Positions 24,572-33,589 of a stretch of DNA of 64,000 bases are shown one piece after another. Under the pieces are notes generated by a model. It was not told the origin of the DNA. It did not search any database and worked only from the letters and a program-made list of their open reading frames with translations. The stretch's first letter is position 1, and every line of letters begins with the position of its first letter. Where the stretch lies: positions 52,767-116,766 of the forward strand of contig CAZBZU010000005.1 in the NCBI GenBank assembly GCA_964496495.1, read 5' to 3'. Position numbers and translations under genes: made by a program. This DNA is from JASBRS01 sp964496495. GTDB taxonomy: Bacteria; Deinococcota; Deinococci; Deinococcales; Trueperaceae.

Positions 24572-26491
24572 GTGGGCGAGGCACGTGCCCGATCGACGAC
24601 CATAGGCCCGGCGTCGGAAACGTCGGGAGAGCAAGCGGCGACAGCGGACACCTCGGAGGACGAGTCACCCGTCACCAAACGGGGCGGGCGCCCCCAGGCA
24701 GAGTCCGTTCCCGCGCCGGGCGTCAGCCTGCGCCTGACGCTCTACTCGGTGCTGGTGGGCATCGTCGCCGGTCTCGGTGCGGTGGCCTTCCGCGGGCTGA
24801 TCGCGCTGTTCCACAACCTGTTCTTCTACGGCCGCATCAGCGCCGTCTACGACACCCTCCTCCACGCCGAGCGCAGCACCTGGGGCGCGGCCGTCATCGC
24901 CGTTCCGGTGGTGGGAGCGATTCTGGTGGCGTTCCTGGTGCGGACGTTCGCGCCCGAGGCCAAGGGCCACGGCGTGCCCGAGGTGGTCGACGCCATCTAC
25001 TACAACGGCGGCCGCATCCGGCCCGTGGTGGCGGTCATCAAGTCGCTGGCATCCTCGATCTCGATCGGCTCCGGCGGGTCGGTCGGGCGCGAGGGCCCGA
25101 TCATCCAGATCGGGGCGACCTTCGGCTCGGTGCTCGGGCAGTGGGCGAAGCTTCCGGAGTGGAAGCGCCTCACGCTGCTCGCCTGCGGCGCCGGCGCCGG
25201 CATCGCTGCGACGTTCAACACGCCCGTCGGCGGCATCCTGTTCGCCGTGGAGATCATGCTGGTGGAGATCAGCGCGCGCAGCCTGGTGCCGGTGATGATC
25301 GCGACGGGAGCCGCCAGCTTCATCGGCAGGCTGTTCTTCGGTGCCGACGCCTCCTTCGTCATCCCCTCACTCACCATCAACTCGGCCACCACCACCTCCC
25401 TTCCGGTCTACGGCGCCTACGCGGTCCTGGGCGTGGTGATGGGGCTGCTGGCGGTGGTCTACACCCGCTCGATCTACGCCTTCGAGGACCTCTTCGACCG
25501 GTTGCCCGTCAGCTACTACGTGCGGCATGCCTTCGGGATGGCGCTGGTGGGCGGCCTCATGTACCTTCTCTACCGCACGCTCGGCCACTACTACATCCAG
25601 GGCGTGGGCTACGCCACCATCCAGGACATCCTCAACGGTGGCTTGACGGTCACCTGGATCCTGCTGCTGCTGGTGGTGGCGAAGCTCCTGGCCGTGTCGC
25701 TGACGCTGGGCTCGGGGGCGTCGGGCGGCATCTTCTCGCCGGCACTGTTCATGGGCGCCACGCTGGGGGCTGGCCTGCTGCGTCTCGGCCACGTCGCCTT
25801 CCCCGGGCTGCCGGTGAGCGTGGCGGGCGGGGCGGTGATCGGCATGGCCTGCATGGTGGCCGCCAGCACCGGCGCCGCCGTCACCGCGGTGGTGATGATC
25901 TTCGAGATGACGCGCGACTACAACGTCATCATCCCGCTGATCATCGCGGTGTCCATCGCCTACGCCATCCGCCGCTGGCTGCTCGCGGACAGCATCTACA
26001 CCCTCAAGCTCACCCGCCGGGGCCGCATCATCCCGGCCTCGTTCCAGAGCAACCTCTACCTCATGCGCGACGCCTTGGAGCTCATCCAGGCGCCGTTCCT
26101 CCGGCTCGAGGCGGACAGCCGGGTCGACGCGCTCAAGACGATGATCCACTTCGGGCACCCTGTCCCGCACGTGGTGCTGGTGCGCAAGGGGAAGATCGCC
26201 AGCGTCGTGGCGGCCGACATCCTGAGGCCGCACCTTCGCAACGGCTCCGACGGCATGCGCCTGGCCGACCTGGCCGACGGCCACTACACCGTGCTCGACG
26301 ACACCACCCAGGTGGTGGACCTCATCGGCCGGCTGCGCGCCGAGGTCAGCCGCGTGGCGGTGCTGGTGGCCAAGGACGCCGACCCCACCGATCCCAACAG
26401 CGTGGTGGGTGTCGTGTCGTGGGGCGACCTGATGCAGAACGCCAACCTGCCGACGAACATGAGTCACATGCGCCGCCCGCAGCGGTCCTAG
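24572..26491 (+). CDS. ClC-family chloride channel/transporter with CBS domains
   Basis: A 639-residue membrane protein. A charged tail (1-48) precedes about ten helices. Anion-path motifs are G-H-G-V-P-E-V, V-G-R-E174-G-P and S-G-G-I-F-S-P. E174 is the external gating glutamate. In F-N-T-P-V-G-G-I-L-F-A-V-E-I the position of the internal proton glutamate (E203 of E. coli ClcA) is I228, next to E227. Residues about 500-630 look like a CBS pair. Loss of the proton glutamate is typical of channels rather than exchangers. A TGTTACAGT extended -10-like sequence at 24412 is a weak promoter candidate. The 3' end lies 10 bp from the convergent NHL gene. Confidence 0.9.
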   Translation: MGEARARSTTIGPASETSGEQAATADTSEDESPVTKRGGRPQAESVPAPGVSLRLTLYSVLVGIVAGLGAVAFRGLIALFHNLFFYGRISAVYDTLLHAERSTWGAAVIAVPVVGAILVAFLVRTFAPEAKGHGVPEVVDAIYYNGGRIRPVVAVIKSLASSISIGSGGSVGREGPIIQIGATFGSVLGQWAKLPEWKRLTLLACGAGAGIAATFNTPVGGILFAVEIMLVEISARSLVPVMIATGAASFIGRLFFGADASFVIPSLTINSATTTSLPVYGAYAVLGVVMGLLAVVYTRSIYAFEDLFDRLPVSYYVRHAFGMALVGGLMYLLYRTLGHYYIQGVGYATIQDILNGGLTVTWILLLLVVAKLLAVSLTLGSGASGGIFSPALFMGATLGAGLLRLGHVAFPGLPVSVAGGAVIGMACMVAASTGAAVTAVVMIFEMTRDYNVIIPLIIAVSIAYAIRRWLLADSIYTLKLTRRGRIIPASFQSNLYLMRDALELIQAPFLRLEADSRVDALKTMIHFGHPVPHVVLVRKGKIASVVAADILRPHLRNGSDGMRLADLADGHYTVLDDTTQVVDLIGRLRAEVSRVAVLVAKDADPTDPNSVVGVVSWGDLMQNANLPTNMSHMRRPQRS

Positions 26492-26501
26492 CGCGCGCGC
26501 C

Positions 26502-27938
26502 TCAAGGCCGGCGGTAGAGCAGCTCGCGCGAGTTGCCGGTATCGGCCACGACCAGGAAGGCGTCGAAGGCGCGGACGCCGCCCGGGTGGTCGAGCGTGCC
26601 GGCGCCGATGCCGCCGTCGTCGGCGGCGGTCCCGCCGAGCGAGGTGTGGCCCAGGACGCGGCTGGCGTGCGCACCGTCGAGGCTCGGGAAGCTATCGAAG
26701 ACCAGCACGCGGTTGTAGCCGGTGTCGGCGACGAAGATCTGGTTGCCGTTGGAGTCGACGCCGCGTGGGGCGTTCAGGCCGGTGTGCACGGTGGCGGCGG
26801 CAGCGCTGTCGTTCGCCGGGTGGACGCCGCTGCCGCTCATGGTCGCCTGGCCGATGACCACCTCGGCGGCCTTGTGCGTGGCGGTGGGGAAGGCAGTCCA
26901 CAGCAGCACACGGTTGTTGCCCGTGTCCGCCACCAGCAACCGGGTGCCGTCGCTCCAGACGCCCTCGGGCGCGCTCAGCGTGGTGGCCGACGTCGTTCCC
27001 GCGGTGCAGTCGGAGCGGCCCAGGATCAGGTCGGCCGGGGTGCCGGAGGTGGTGGGCACGCTGTTCCAGATCATCACGCGGTTGTGGCCGCTGTCGGCCA
27101 CGATTAGCCTGCCGCCGGCGACGACGGCCGCGCCGGGGTGGTCGAGATGATCCGAGGTGCAGGGCGTGGTCGGGGTGCTGTACAGGCTCGCCTGCCCCAC
27201 GGCGACCGCGGCCGCGGAGTGCGTGATGGTGGGCGCGCCGCTGTAGAGCAGCACCCGGCTGTTGCCGCTATCGACGGCCAGGAGGTCGCCGGCGGCGTCG
27301 GCCACGCCGGCGGGCGCGTTGAGCGAGCGTGCACCGATCGGCTCGGCGGGCCGGGTGGTGAAGTCGCTGTGTCCCAGGAGGTAGTCGAACGGCTGGTTGT
27401 CGGAGGCCGGCACGCTCGAGTACCCCACCACCCGGTTGTTGCCGGTGTCCGGGAGGTAGAGGCGCCCGCCGACGAGGGCGGGCGGGCCGGTGGGGTGATC
27501 CACCCGTTGAACGGTGGTCGAGGCGGTGCTCGAGGTCATGCCGGGCTGCCCCATGACCGTGTCCGCCACCTGGCCGTCTTGCAGCGCCAGGAACGGGTAG
27601 ACCAGGTGCAGCGTGGCCGTGGCGGTGACGCCGGCGGCCTTCGCCGACGCCACCAGCGTGTTGCTGCCGTCTTCGAGGGTCACCTTGCCGGAGAAGCTGG
27701 AGCCGCTCAGGGAGGCGCCGGGTACCGGCGAGCCGTTCAGGGTGAGCGCGAAGGCCGTGACCGTTCCACCGCTCACCGTCCCCGTCACGGCAACGGTGCG
27801 GCCGCCGATGATGCGCTGGCCGTCCTTGTGCGACGTGAACGAGACGGACGCCCCGGCGCCGGGGAACTCGCAGCCCGCCAGGACGAGGAGCGCGAGGCCC
27901 GCGGCGAGGGCGAGGATGCTTCGGCGGTGCCTGACCAT
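26502..27938 (-). CDS. NHL-repeat lipoprotein
   Basis: A 478-residue exported protein. The start at 27938 follows GGGAGG and gives a lipoprotein signal ending in V-L-A-G-C. An Ig-like or bacterial-stalk domain (about 30-115) is followed by six NHL-type repeats, each with a core like V-A-D-T-G-N-N-R-V-L-L-W (also L-P-D-T-G, A-V-D-S-G, V-A-D-S-G-H). The repeats should fold as a six-bladed propeller. No enzyme motif is present; it is probably a surface binding protein. It is convergent with the ClC gene. Confidence 0.82.
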   Translation of the reverse strand: MVRHRRSILALAAGLALLVLAGCEFPGAGASVSFTSHKDGQRIIGGRTVAVTGTVSGGTVTAFALTLNGSPVPGASLSGSSFSGKVTLEDGSNTLVASAKAAGVTATATLHLVYPFLALQDGQVADTVMGQPGMTSSTASTTVQRVDHPTGPPALVGGRLYLPDTGNNRVVGYSSVPASDNQPFDYLLGHSDFTTRPAEPIGARSLNAPAGVADAAGDLLAVDSGNSRVLLYSGAPTITHSAAAVAVGQASLYSTPTTPCTSDHLDHPGAAVVAGGRLIVADSGHNRVMIWNSVPTTSGTPADLILGRSDCTAGTTSATTLSAPEGVWSDGTRLLVADTGNNRVLLWTAFPTATHKAAEVVIGQATMSGSGVHPANDSAAAATVHTGLNAPRGVDSNGNQIFVADTGYNRVLVFDSFPSLDGAHASRVLGHTSLGGTAADDGGIGAGTLDHPGGVRAFDAFLVVADTGNSRELLYRRP

Positions 27939-28050
27939 GCCAACCTCCCGACCGCCACCGTCGGCGTGCCGCGATGGTAGCACCGGCCAGCAGCCGCGGA
28001 CAGGAAGTTTCGCCCTTCCCGGCGGCCGCCGCCGCGCAGGCGTGGCGGTC

Positions 28051-28098
28051 GCTCGCTTGAGCGCCGGCTCGCTAGAGCGCCGCCTCGCTAGAGCGCAC
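28051..28098. repeat. Three tandem 16-bp repeats at the end of the VWA operon
   Basis: GCTCGCTTGAGCGCCG, GCTCGCTAGAGCGCCG and CCTCGCTAGAGCGCAC follow one another at 28051, 28067 and 28083. Each contains a short dyad (CGCTAGAGCG or GCTC-GCTT-GAGC). The last copy contains the stop codon of the VWA gene at 28088. They may serve as a terminator or simply be slippage repeats. Confidence 0.6.
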
Positions 28099-29053
28099 GC
28101 CTGCGCGCCTGCCCCGCCAGAAGGCTCGCCAGCAGCAGCGCGGCGGCGATCAGCGCCACCGGGCCGCTGGCTTCCTGCTTGCGCCAGCTCCAGGCCACCT
28201 GCTTGCTGAGGCCTCGGTAGACGTGGTTGAGCTTGCTCGCGGAGTCGACGAAGACGTAGCTGCCGCCCGTCTCCTGGGCGATGGCCTTGAGGGCGCGCTC
28301 GTCGAACCGTCCGGCCGCGCCGAAGCGGCTGTAGCCGTTGTAGAAGCCGCCGGGGTCGTTGGTTCCGACGCCGACGGTGTCGACCACGATGCGCTGCTTC
28401 TTGGCCTCGGCGGCGGCCACCAGGGGGTCGATGCCGGTGCGGTTGCGACCGTCCGAGAGGAGCACCACCGTGGCGAGCTTGGAGGGGTCCCCGCCGCCCT
28501 TCTCACGGTCGGTCAGCGAGGGCAGGTCCTGGATCGCCTTCATGATGCCGTCCCCGATGGCCGTGCTGCGCCCCAGGGTGAGGAGGTCGACGGCATCGAG
28601 CACGCGCTGGTGGTCGGAGGTCAGCGGCACCACGGTGGTGGCGTAGCTCGAGAACGCCACCACGCCGACGCGCGCGCCGGACGGCAGCGCCCGCACGAAG
28701 GTCTTGAGGGCCCGGCGCGCCGCCTCGAAGCGACTGGGGGCGATGTCGTTCGCCGCCATGGAGCGACTGAGGTCGATGGCGAGGATGATGCCTGCGCGAT
28801 CGTTGACGTGGGGCACGGGGATGGTCGGGCGTGCGACGGCGGCCAGCCCGAGCCCGCAGGCGGCGAGGTAGAGCGCCGCCGCGATGTGGGCCGTCCAACG
28901 CCGCCGCCCGGCCGACGCCCGCGCCAGCAGCGCCACGTCCGGGTGCAGCGCCACGGTCTCCGAGGGCCGGCGCAGGGCGCGCCGGTAGAGCCACACGAGC
29001 AGCGGGAGCGCCAGCAGCAGCGCGAGCATCCAGGGCCACAGGAAACCGATCAT
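28088..29053 (-). CDS. VWA-domain membrane protein, BatA-like (second VWA gene)
   Basis: A 321-residue protein. Hydrophobic helices at about 5-22 and 56-74 precede a von Willebrand factor A domain with the metal-ion site D94-L-S-R-S (MIDAS). A further helix at about 298-315 is near the C-terminus. This layout matches the BatA/BatB proteins of MoxR operons, which are thought to act with the MoxR ATPase as a metal-dependent chaperone or assembly complex. It is last in the operon, 31 bp after the other VWA gene. Confidence 0.85.
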   Translation of the reverse strand: MIGFLWPWMLALLLALPLLVWLYRRALRRPSETVALHPDVALLARASAGRRRWTAHIAAALYLAACGLGLAAVARPTIPVPHVNDRAGIILAIDLSRSMAANDIAPSRFEAARRALKTFVRALPSGARVGVVAFSSYATTVVPLTSDHQRVLDAVDLLTLGRSTAIGDGIMKAIQDLPSLTDREKGGGDPSKLATVVLLSDGRNRTGIDPLVAAAEAKKQRIVVDTVGVGTNDPGGFYNGYSRFGAAGRFDERALKAIAQETGGSYVFVDSASKLNHVYRGLSKQVAWSWRKQEASGPVALIAAALLLASLLAGQARRRAL

Positions 29054-29084
29054 GCGGGCTCCCGGGACGTGTGCGGGTCGTGGC

Positions 29085-30122
29085 TCATGGCACCCTCCGG
29101 TGGGCGGTGAGGCCGAGGCCGCCGGCTATCAGCAGCAGCGCGACGGCGACGGCCGACAGCAACCCCGAAACCTCCATGCTGTGCGGCACCCAGCGGATGC
29201 GGGTGCCCAGCTTGCGGGCGAGGCGACGCACCGCTTTAGCGTCGCCCGGCATGACGGTGTCGCCGCCGCTCAGCTCGCTGAGGCGCTCGAGGTTCTGGGG
29301 CGAGTAGGGCACGAAGTAGTCCTGGCCGTTCAGGCGGGTGATGGCGCCACCGTCCTGGCCGAACGGCACGGCATCGATGGTCACGGCATTGTCCCGGGCG
29401 AAGCGAGCGGCGAGCGTCAGGGCCTGCTCCTGCGAAAGCCGTGGGTTGCTGCTGAGATTGCCGACGCCGTCCGACAGGATCAGGACGGCGCCGGGCGCGG
29501 CGTCGAGCTTGGCCGGCGCGGGGGCGGTGGTCGGTGGGGTGGACGCCTGAGCGGCCGGGTCGAGGGCGGCAGGTGCCCTGGCTCCGTGGCGGCCCGGCAG
29601 CAACCGCACGCTGCCGACCACGGCGGCCGTCAGAGAGGTGTTGTCGCCGGGCTCGACCTTCGCCAGCGCGTCCAGGACCTTGGCGTGATCGGTGGTCGGC
29701 GTGACCAGCAGGGACGCCACGTCGGAGAAGCTGATGAGGCCCAGCCTGGCGGAGCGAGGGGCGTCCTTGACGAACTCGATCGCCAGCTTCCTGGCCGCCT
29801 CGAAGCGGTTGGGGCTGACGTCGTCGGCCAGCATCGACTTCGAGGAGTCCAGGGCGATCACCGTCGCCGCCTGATTGGTGGGGAGGGGCGGCGCGGCCAC
29901 AGGACGGGCGGCCGCCACCAGCAGCAGCGTGAGCGCCAGCAGCTGCAGCGCGACGATCCAGCGGTCGCGGGCGCTGGGCGCCCGGCGGACGACGCTGCCC
30001 ATCAGCTCGGGATCGGCGTAGCCTCCCCGGCGCGCGCGGCGCCGGTCCGCGCGCAGCAGGGCCGCCAGGGTCAAGGGCACGATCAGGAGCGTCCAGAGCA
30101 GCACGGGCCAGTGGAAGCTCAC
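29085..30122 (-). CDS. VWA-domain membrane protein, BatA/BatB-like (first VWA gene)
   Basis: A 345-residue protein with helices at about 6-24 and 55-72, a VWA domain with MIDAS motif D92-S-S-K-S, and a C-terminal helix near 318-338. A Pro/Ala-rich insertion (about 200-235) interrupts the VWA fold. The start is a GTG at 30122 that overlaps the DUF58 stop by 4 bp (GTGA). An upstream start in the same frame would lie wholly inside the DUF58 gene. Its pairing with the next VWA gene matches the usual double-VWA arrangement. Confidence 0.85.
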   Translation of the reverse strand: MSFHWPVLLWTLLIVPLTLAALLRADRRRARRGGYADPELMGSVVRRAPSARDRWIVALQLLALTLLLVAAARPVAAPPLPTNQAATVIALDSSKSMLADDVSPNRFEAARKLAIEFVKDAPRSARLGLISFSDVASLLVTPTTDHAKVLDALAKVEPGDNTSLTAAVVGSVRLLPGRHGARAPAALDPAAQASTPPTTAPAPAKLDAAPGAVLILSDGVGNLSSNPRLSQEQALTLAARFARDNAVTIDAVPFGQDGGAITRLNGQDYFVPYSPQNLERLSELSGGDTVMPGDAKAVRRLARKLGTRIRWVPHSMEVSGLLSAVAVALLLIAGGLGLTAHRRVP

Positions 30123-31216
30123 GATCGCGCCGCCTCTTGCCGTCGGGCCTTCCGCCGCCGAACGAAGGCGAGCAGCGGCCGGACGAGGTCGTGGTCGGTG
30201 GAGAGCTGCAGCAGGTCGGCGCCGGACGATCGCAGCGAGCGCGTCAGGGTGCGCTCCCGCGTTTCCACCAGGTGAGCGTGGGCACGCTGCACCTGGGGGT
30301 CGCCGGTATCGATCCACAGCTCCTGGCCGGTCTCCGGGTCGCGTACCCGGAGGTCGCCGACGTCCGGCAAGCGGTGCTCGGCAGGGTCGCTCACGCGCAC
30401 CGCGATGACGTCGTGGCGGGCGGCCAGCCGGCCCAGCTGGTGCGCCCAGGCCGGGTCGCGCGAGGGATCGACCTCGCCGGAGGTGAGGAAGTCGGACACC
30501 AGCAGCACCAGTGAGCGCCCGCGGATGGTGCGGCTCAGGCGCCCGAGGGCCGCGGCGAGGGAGTCGTGCCCGGCGTCGCCGGCCGCCGCCGCACGGGCGG
30601 CCGGCGGTCGCCCTCCGGGTCGATCGCCGAGGCTCTCCAGCACGCGCAGCACCTGCTGGCGGCCGCTGGCGGGGCGCAGCATGCGGGCGCCCCCCGAGCC
30701 GAAGGCGAGACAGCCGACCTTGTTCCCCTGGCGCGTGAGGACGGAGGCGGCGGTGACCGCGAAATCGCGGGCCACCTGCGACTTGAGGCCGCGCCTGGTG
30801 CCGAAGCTCATGGACGGCGAGCGGTCCACCAGCAGCCAGGCGCGGATCTCACGCTCTTCGCGGTACTGCCGCACGTGGATCTTGCCTGTGCGGGCGGTGA
30901 CGTTCCAGTCGATGCGGCGCACCTCGTCGCCGGGCTGGTACTCGCGTACCTCGGCCAGGTCCAGGCTGGGGCCGTAGAAGACGCCGGTGACGTCCCCGAA
31001 GAGGAAGCCGTCGAGGCGGCGAAGCACCTTGAACTCGATGCGCCTCAGCAGCTCGCTGGAGGGCAGCGGGTCGCTCCCGGTGGCGCGGGGCGCCGCAGGC
31101 GCCGGAGGGTGCGGGCGTTGGGCAGGCGCCGTGGCTCGGCCGGCGGGCTGGGCCGTGGGGCCGCGTCGCGGTCGCCCCTGATGCCGCCCCCTCAAGGACG
31201 AGGTGGAGGGGTCCAT
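30119..31216 (-). CDS. DUF58 protein of the MoxR operon
   Basis: A 365-residue protein. The first 45 residues are Pro/Ala/Arg-rich and probably disordered; the true start could be somewhat later. The body holds the DUF58 hallmark: V-R-E-Y-Q-P-G-D-E-V-R-R-I-D-W-N-V-T-A-R, then R-Q-Y-R-E-E-R-E and L-V-D-R-S-P-S-M-S-F, a VWA-like fold with a MIDAS-type D-x-S-x-S. DUF58 proteins always travel with MoxR ATPases and are presumed clients or partners. It lies 12 bp after moxR. Confidence 0.88.
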   Translation of the reverse strand: MDPSTSSLRGRHQGRPRRGPTAQPAGRATAPAQRPHPPAPAAPRATGSDPLPSSELLRRIEFKVLRRLDGFLFGDVTGVFYGPSLDLAEVREYQPGDEVRRIDWNVTARTGKIHVRQYREEREIRAWLLVDRSPSMSFGTRRGLKSQVARDFAVTAASVLTRQGNKVGCLAFGSGGARMLRPASGRQQVLRVLESLGDRPGGRPPAARAAAAGDAGHDSLAAALGRLSRTIRGRSLVLLVSDFLTSGEVDPSRDPAWAHQLGRLAARHDVIAVRVSDPAEHRLPDVGDLRVRDPETGQELWIDTGDPQVQRAHAHLVETRERTLTRSLRSSGADLLQLSTDHDLVRPLLAFVRRRKARRQEAARS

Positions 31217-31228
31217 GGGGTGCCCACG

Positions 31229-32290
31229 CTAGGCGGGAGCCGATCCCGCGGTGCCGTCGCCCGCCGGCTCGTGATCGCGGTGCGGGTCGCCCAGGTGAAC
31301 GTGCGGCGGGCGCACCCCGTCGATGATGCGCGCCACCAGCTCCTCAGACGACACCTCGTCGGCGAGGGCGTCGTAGGAGAGCGTGATGCGGTGTCGGAGG
31401 ACCTCCGGCGCCAGGTCGCGGACGTCCTCGGGGAGCGCGTACTCGCGCCCACGAAGTACCGCCAGGGCCTTGGCTCCAAGGATGAGGTTGACGCTGGCGC
31501 GCGGGCTGGCGCCGTAGCTGAGGTAGTGCGCGATGTCCGGCAGCCCCACCTCGCCGGGATCGCGGGTGGCGCGCGCCAGCCGCACGGCGTACTCCGTGAC
31601 GGCGGGATGCACGTTCACCGAATCGGCCAGGCCTTGCATGGCGCGCAGCTCGCTCGCGGTGAGCTTCACCGACACCGGCGCGAACGACGCCGAGACGCGC
31701 TCCACGACCGTCATCTCCTCGTAGAAGCTGGGGTAGTCGATGACGACCTTGAACAGGAAGCGATCGACCTGCGCTTCGGGGAGGAAGTAGGTCCCCTCCG
31801 ATTCGATGGGGTTCTGGGTGGCGAGCACCAGGAAGGGGTCGGGCAGTGGATGGGTGTCGTGACCGATCGTCACCTGCCGTTCCTGCATGGCCTCCAGCAG
31901 CGCCGACTGCACCTTGCTGGGCGCGCGGTTGATCTCGTCGGCGAGGATCAGGTTGGCGAAGACGGGACCCAGCTCGACGTCGAAGCGGGCCTCCTTGGGG
32001 TTGTAGATACGGGTGCCCAGCAGGTCGGCGGGCACCAGGTCGGGGGTGAACTGGATGCGCTTGAAGGTCGTGCCCAGCGCCTCGGCCAGGGTCTTGATGG
32101 CGAGCGTCTTGGCCAGCCCCGGCACACCCTCGATGAGGACGTGGCCGCGCGCCAGCAGGGCGACCAGCATGCGCTCGAGCATGCGGTCCTGCCCCACGAT
32201 GACCTTCTTGGTCTCGAGCACCAGACCGCGCAGACGGGCCGCGGCGTCCATCACCTGTTGCGGCGTGAGTCCGGGTGGGGATGCGTCCAT
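31229..32290 (-). CDS. MoxR-family AAA ATPase
   Basis: A 353-residue AAA+ ATPase. Walker A is G55-V-P-G-L-A-K-T62, the MoxR-type variant. Walker B is L-I-L-A-D-E-I-N, with N-R-A-P-S-K-V-Q-S-A-L-L-E-A-M-Q-E-R-Q-V and the sensor A-T-Q-N-P-I-E following. The C-terminal lid ends in an alanine-rich tail. In this family it acts as a chaperone with the DUF58 and VWA proteins encoded downstream. A low-complexity protein gene lies 17 bp upstream. Confidence 0.93.
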   Translation of the reverse strand: MDASPPGLTPQQVMDAAARLRGLVLETKKVIVGQDRMLERMLVALLARGHVLIEGVPGLAKTLAIKTLAEALGTTFKRIQFTPDLVPADLLGTRIYNPKEARFDVELGPVFANLILADEINRAPSKVQSALLEAMQERQVTIGHDTHPLPDPFLVLATQNPIESEGTYFLPEAQVDRFLFKVVIDYPSFYEEMTVVERVSASFAPVSVKLTASELRAMQGLADSVNVHPAVTEYAVRLARATRDPGEVGLPDIAHYLSYGASPRASVNLILGAKALAVLRGREYALPEDVRDLAPEVLRHRITLSYDALADEVSSEELVARIIDGVRPPHVHLGDPHRDHEPAGDGTAGSAPA

Positions 32291-32307
32291 CGATGCGGCT
32301 CCTCTCG

Positions 32308-33276
32308 TCAGGCGGCCGGCAGGGCCGGCCCGGCTCGAACGAACGATGCGTTGGCGTGCGGCCGCGACGAGGCGAGCTCGCCGCGGCGCGTGGCGGTCGG
32401 GGCTGCCCCGGCGGCGGGCAGCCGCCGCCAGGCGACGCCGCCCGGCGCAGGCAGGACCTGGCTCAGGCTCGGCGGCGCCAGCGGCGCCGGGGGCGGCGTC
32501 GGAACGAAGGGGGAGTTGGGCGAGGGCTGACCCGGCGAGGGCTGNNNNNNNNNNNNNNNNNNNNNNNNNNNNNNNNNNNNNNNNNNNNNNNNNNNNNNNN
32601 NNNNNNNNNNNNNNNNNNNNNNNNNNNNNNNNNNNNNNNNNNNNTGCTGGCCCGGCTGCTGGCCCGGGAGGCCCTGCTGGCCGGGACTGAACTGGAACAT
32701 GCGGCCGTCACGGAACATGAACAGCTGGCAGTCACCCTGGCCCTGAGCCTGGCCCTGAGCCTGGCCCTGAGCCTGGCCCTGTTGCTGGCCCTGGCCGGGC
32801 GACCCGTTCTGCCCGGAGCCGCCGTTCATGCCGGGCTGCCGGCCAGGGCCGCCGGGAAGCGGGATGAGCTCCTGCGGGTTGGCTGGCGCCTGAAGGCCGG
32901 GGAGCTGCGCCTGAGCCCAGCTGAAGATGCCCCCCGTGGCTGCAGCCGTTCCGCCCCCGGCACGGGCGGCGACCGGCCGCGGCGCGGCGTGCGGCGAGAC
33001 CGCGTTCCTGGCCGAAGTCAACGCTGGCGCGGGCCTCGGCGGCACGGCGCTCCAACGGCCCAGCGTGAAGCCCAGCCCGAGTAGGCCGAGCGCCGCCACC
33101 AGCGCCAGCGGCATGGCGGCAATGGGCAGGCTGCCGGTTGCGGCCCGCGGCGGACGGTCACTGCGCGCCTCCGCGCCGGCGCGGCGAGAGCCGGTGGCCG
33201 TAGTGTCAGCGCGGCCGACGTGCGTGCCGGGTGCGTGTGTGCTGGGTGCGTGCGTGTTGGGTCCGTGCGTGCTCAT
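32308..33276 (-). CDS. Low-complexity Pro/Gly/Gln-rich membrane protein, interrupted by an assembly gap
   Basis: I do not recognise this protein. It begins with four T-H-A-P-like repeats, has one hydrophobic helix (about 50-72), and then a region rich in P-G-Q and Q-A-Q-G repeats. A short conserved-looking patch, D-C-Q-L-F-M-F-R-D-G-R-M-F-Q-F, lies before the gap. Both sides of the 100-N gap read P-G-Q/P-S-P-G-Q in the same frame, so one gene probably spans it, but the true length is unknown. It lies 17 bp upstream of moxR and is probably in that operon. The tail may be wrong if the gap changes the frame. Confidence 0.45.
   Translation of the reverse strand: MSTHGPNTHAPSTHAPGTHVGRADTTATGSRRAGAEARSDRPPRAATGSLPIAAMPLALVAALGLLGLGFTLGRWSAVPPRPAPALTSARNAVSPHAAPRPVAARAGGGTAAATGGIFSWAQAQLPGLQAPANPQELIPLPGGPGRQPGMNGGSGQNGSPGQGQQQGQAQGQAQGQAQGQGDCQLFMFRDGRMFQFSPGQQGLPGQQPGQXXXXXXXXXXXXXXXXXXXXXXXXXXXXXXXXXXQPSPGQPSPNSPFVPTPPPAPLAPPSLSQVLPAPGGVAWRRLPAAGAAPTATRRGELASSRPHANASFVRAGPALPAA
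32545..32644. other. Assembly gap, 100 N
   Basis: Exactly 100 N, the conventional length for a gap of unknown size. It falls inside glutamine/glycine/proline-rich coding repeats, which probably broke the assembly. Confidence 0.98.
32736..32798. repeat. Tandem 12-bp repeat (CCCTGAGCCTGG units)
   Basis: Near-perfect 12-bp units of CCCTGAGCCTGG-type sequence, encoding Q-A-Q-G on the minus strand, run next to the gap and then degenerate. Copy number could vary between strains. Confidence 0.8.
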
Positions 33277-33589
33277 ACGGCTCGAGCGTCACCTCCAGGG
33301 CCTTGCGCTTGCGGCACGGGCACCGGGCTGTCGTGGTGGTCGTCGTCGCTGGCGGGCCGTGCCGGAGCGTCCCCTCGACGCCCCGGCCCACGCTCGAGCA
33401 TGCGGACGTCGGCCTCCGCTCGCCGGATTCGATGACGAAGCGCTACGGGGTGCCGGTGCCTCTCCCCTGTGGAGGTTGGCGTGCACGTCGGTGGGGTGTC
33501 GTTATCCTAGGGCACCGCTGTCAAGAAGCCGTGCAGCCCGCGTCACGTGCACGCCGTCATGCCGCCGGGAACGGCGTTCGTCGGCCCCT
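33277..33589. other. 313-bp gap without a gene
   Basis: On the minus strand, a GGAGGTGA ribosome-like site lies about 13 bp before the low-complexity gene start. Apart from that, I see no gene, repeat or clear promoter. Open frames here are short and have no coding character. Confidence 0.4.

Noticed and set aside
32736..32798. Possible CRISPR array near the gap
   Set aside because: The units are 12 bp with no unique spacers and encode an in-frame Q-A-Q-G repeat; this is a coding microsatellite.
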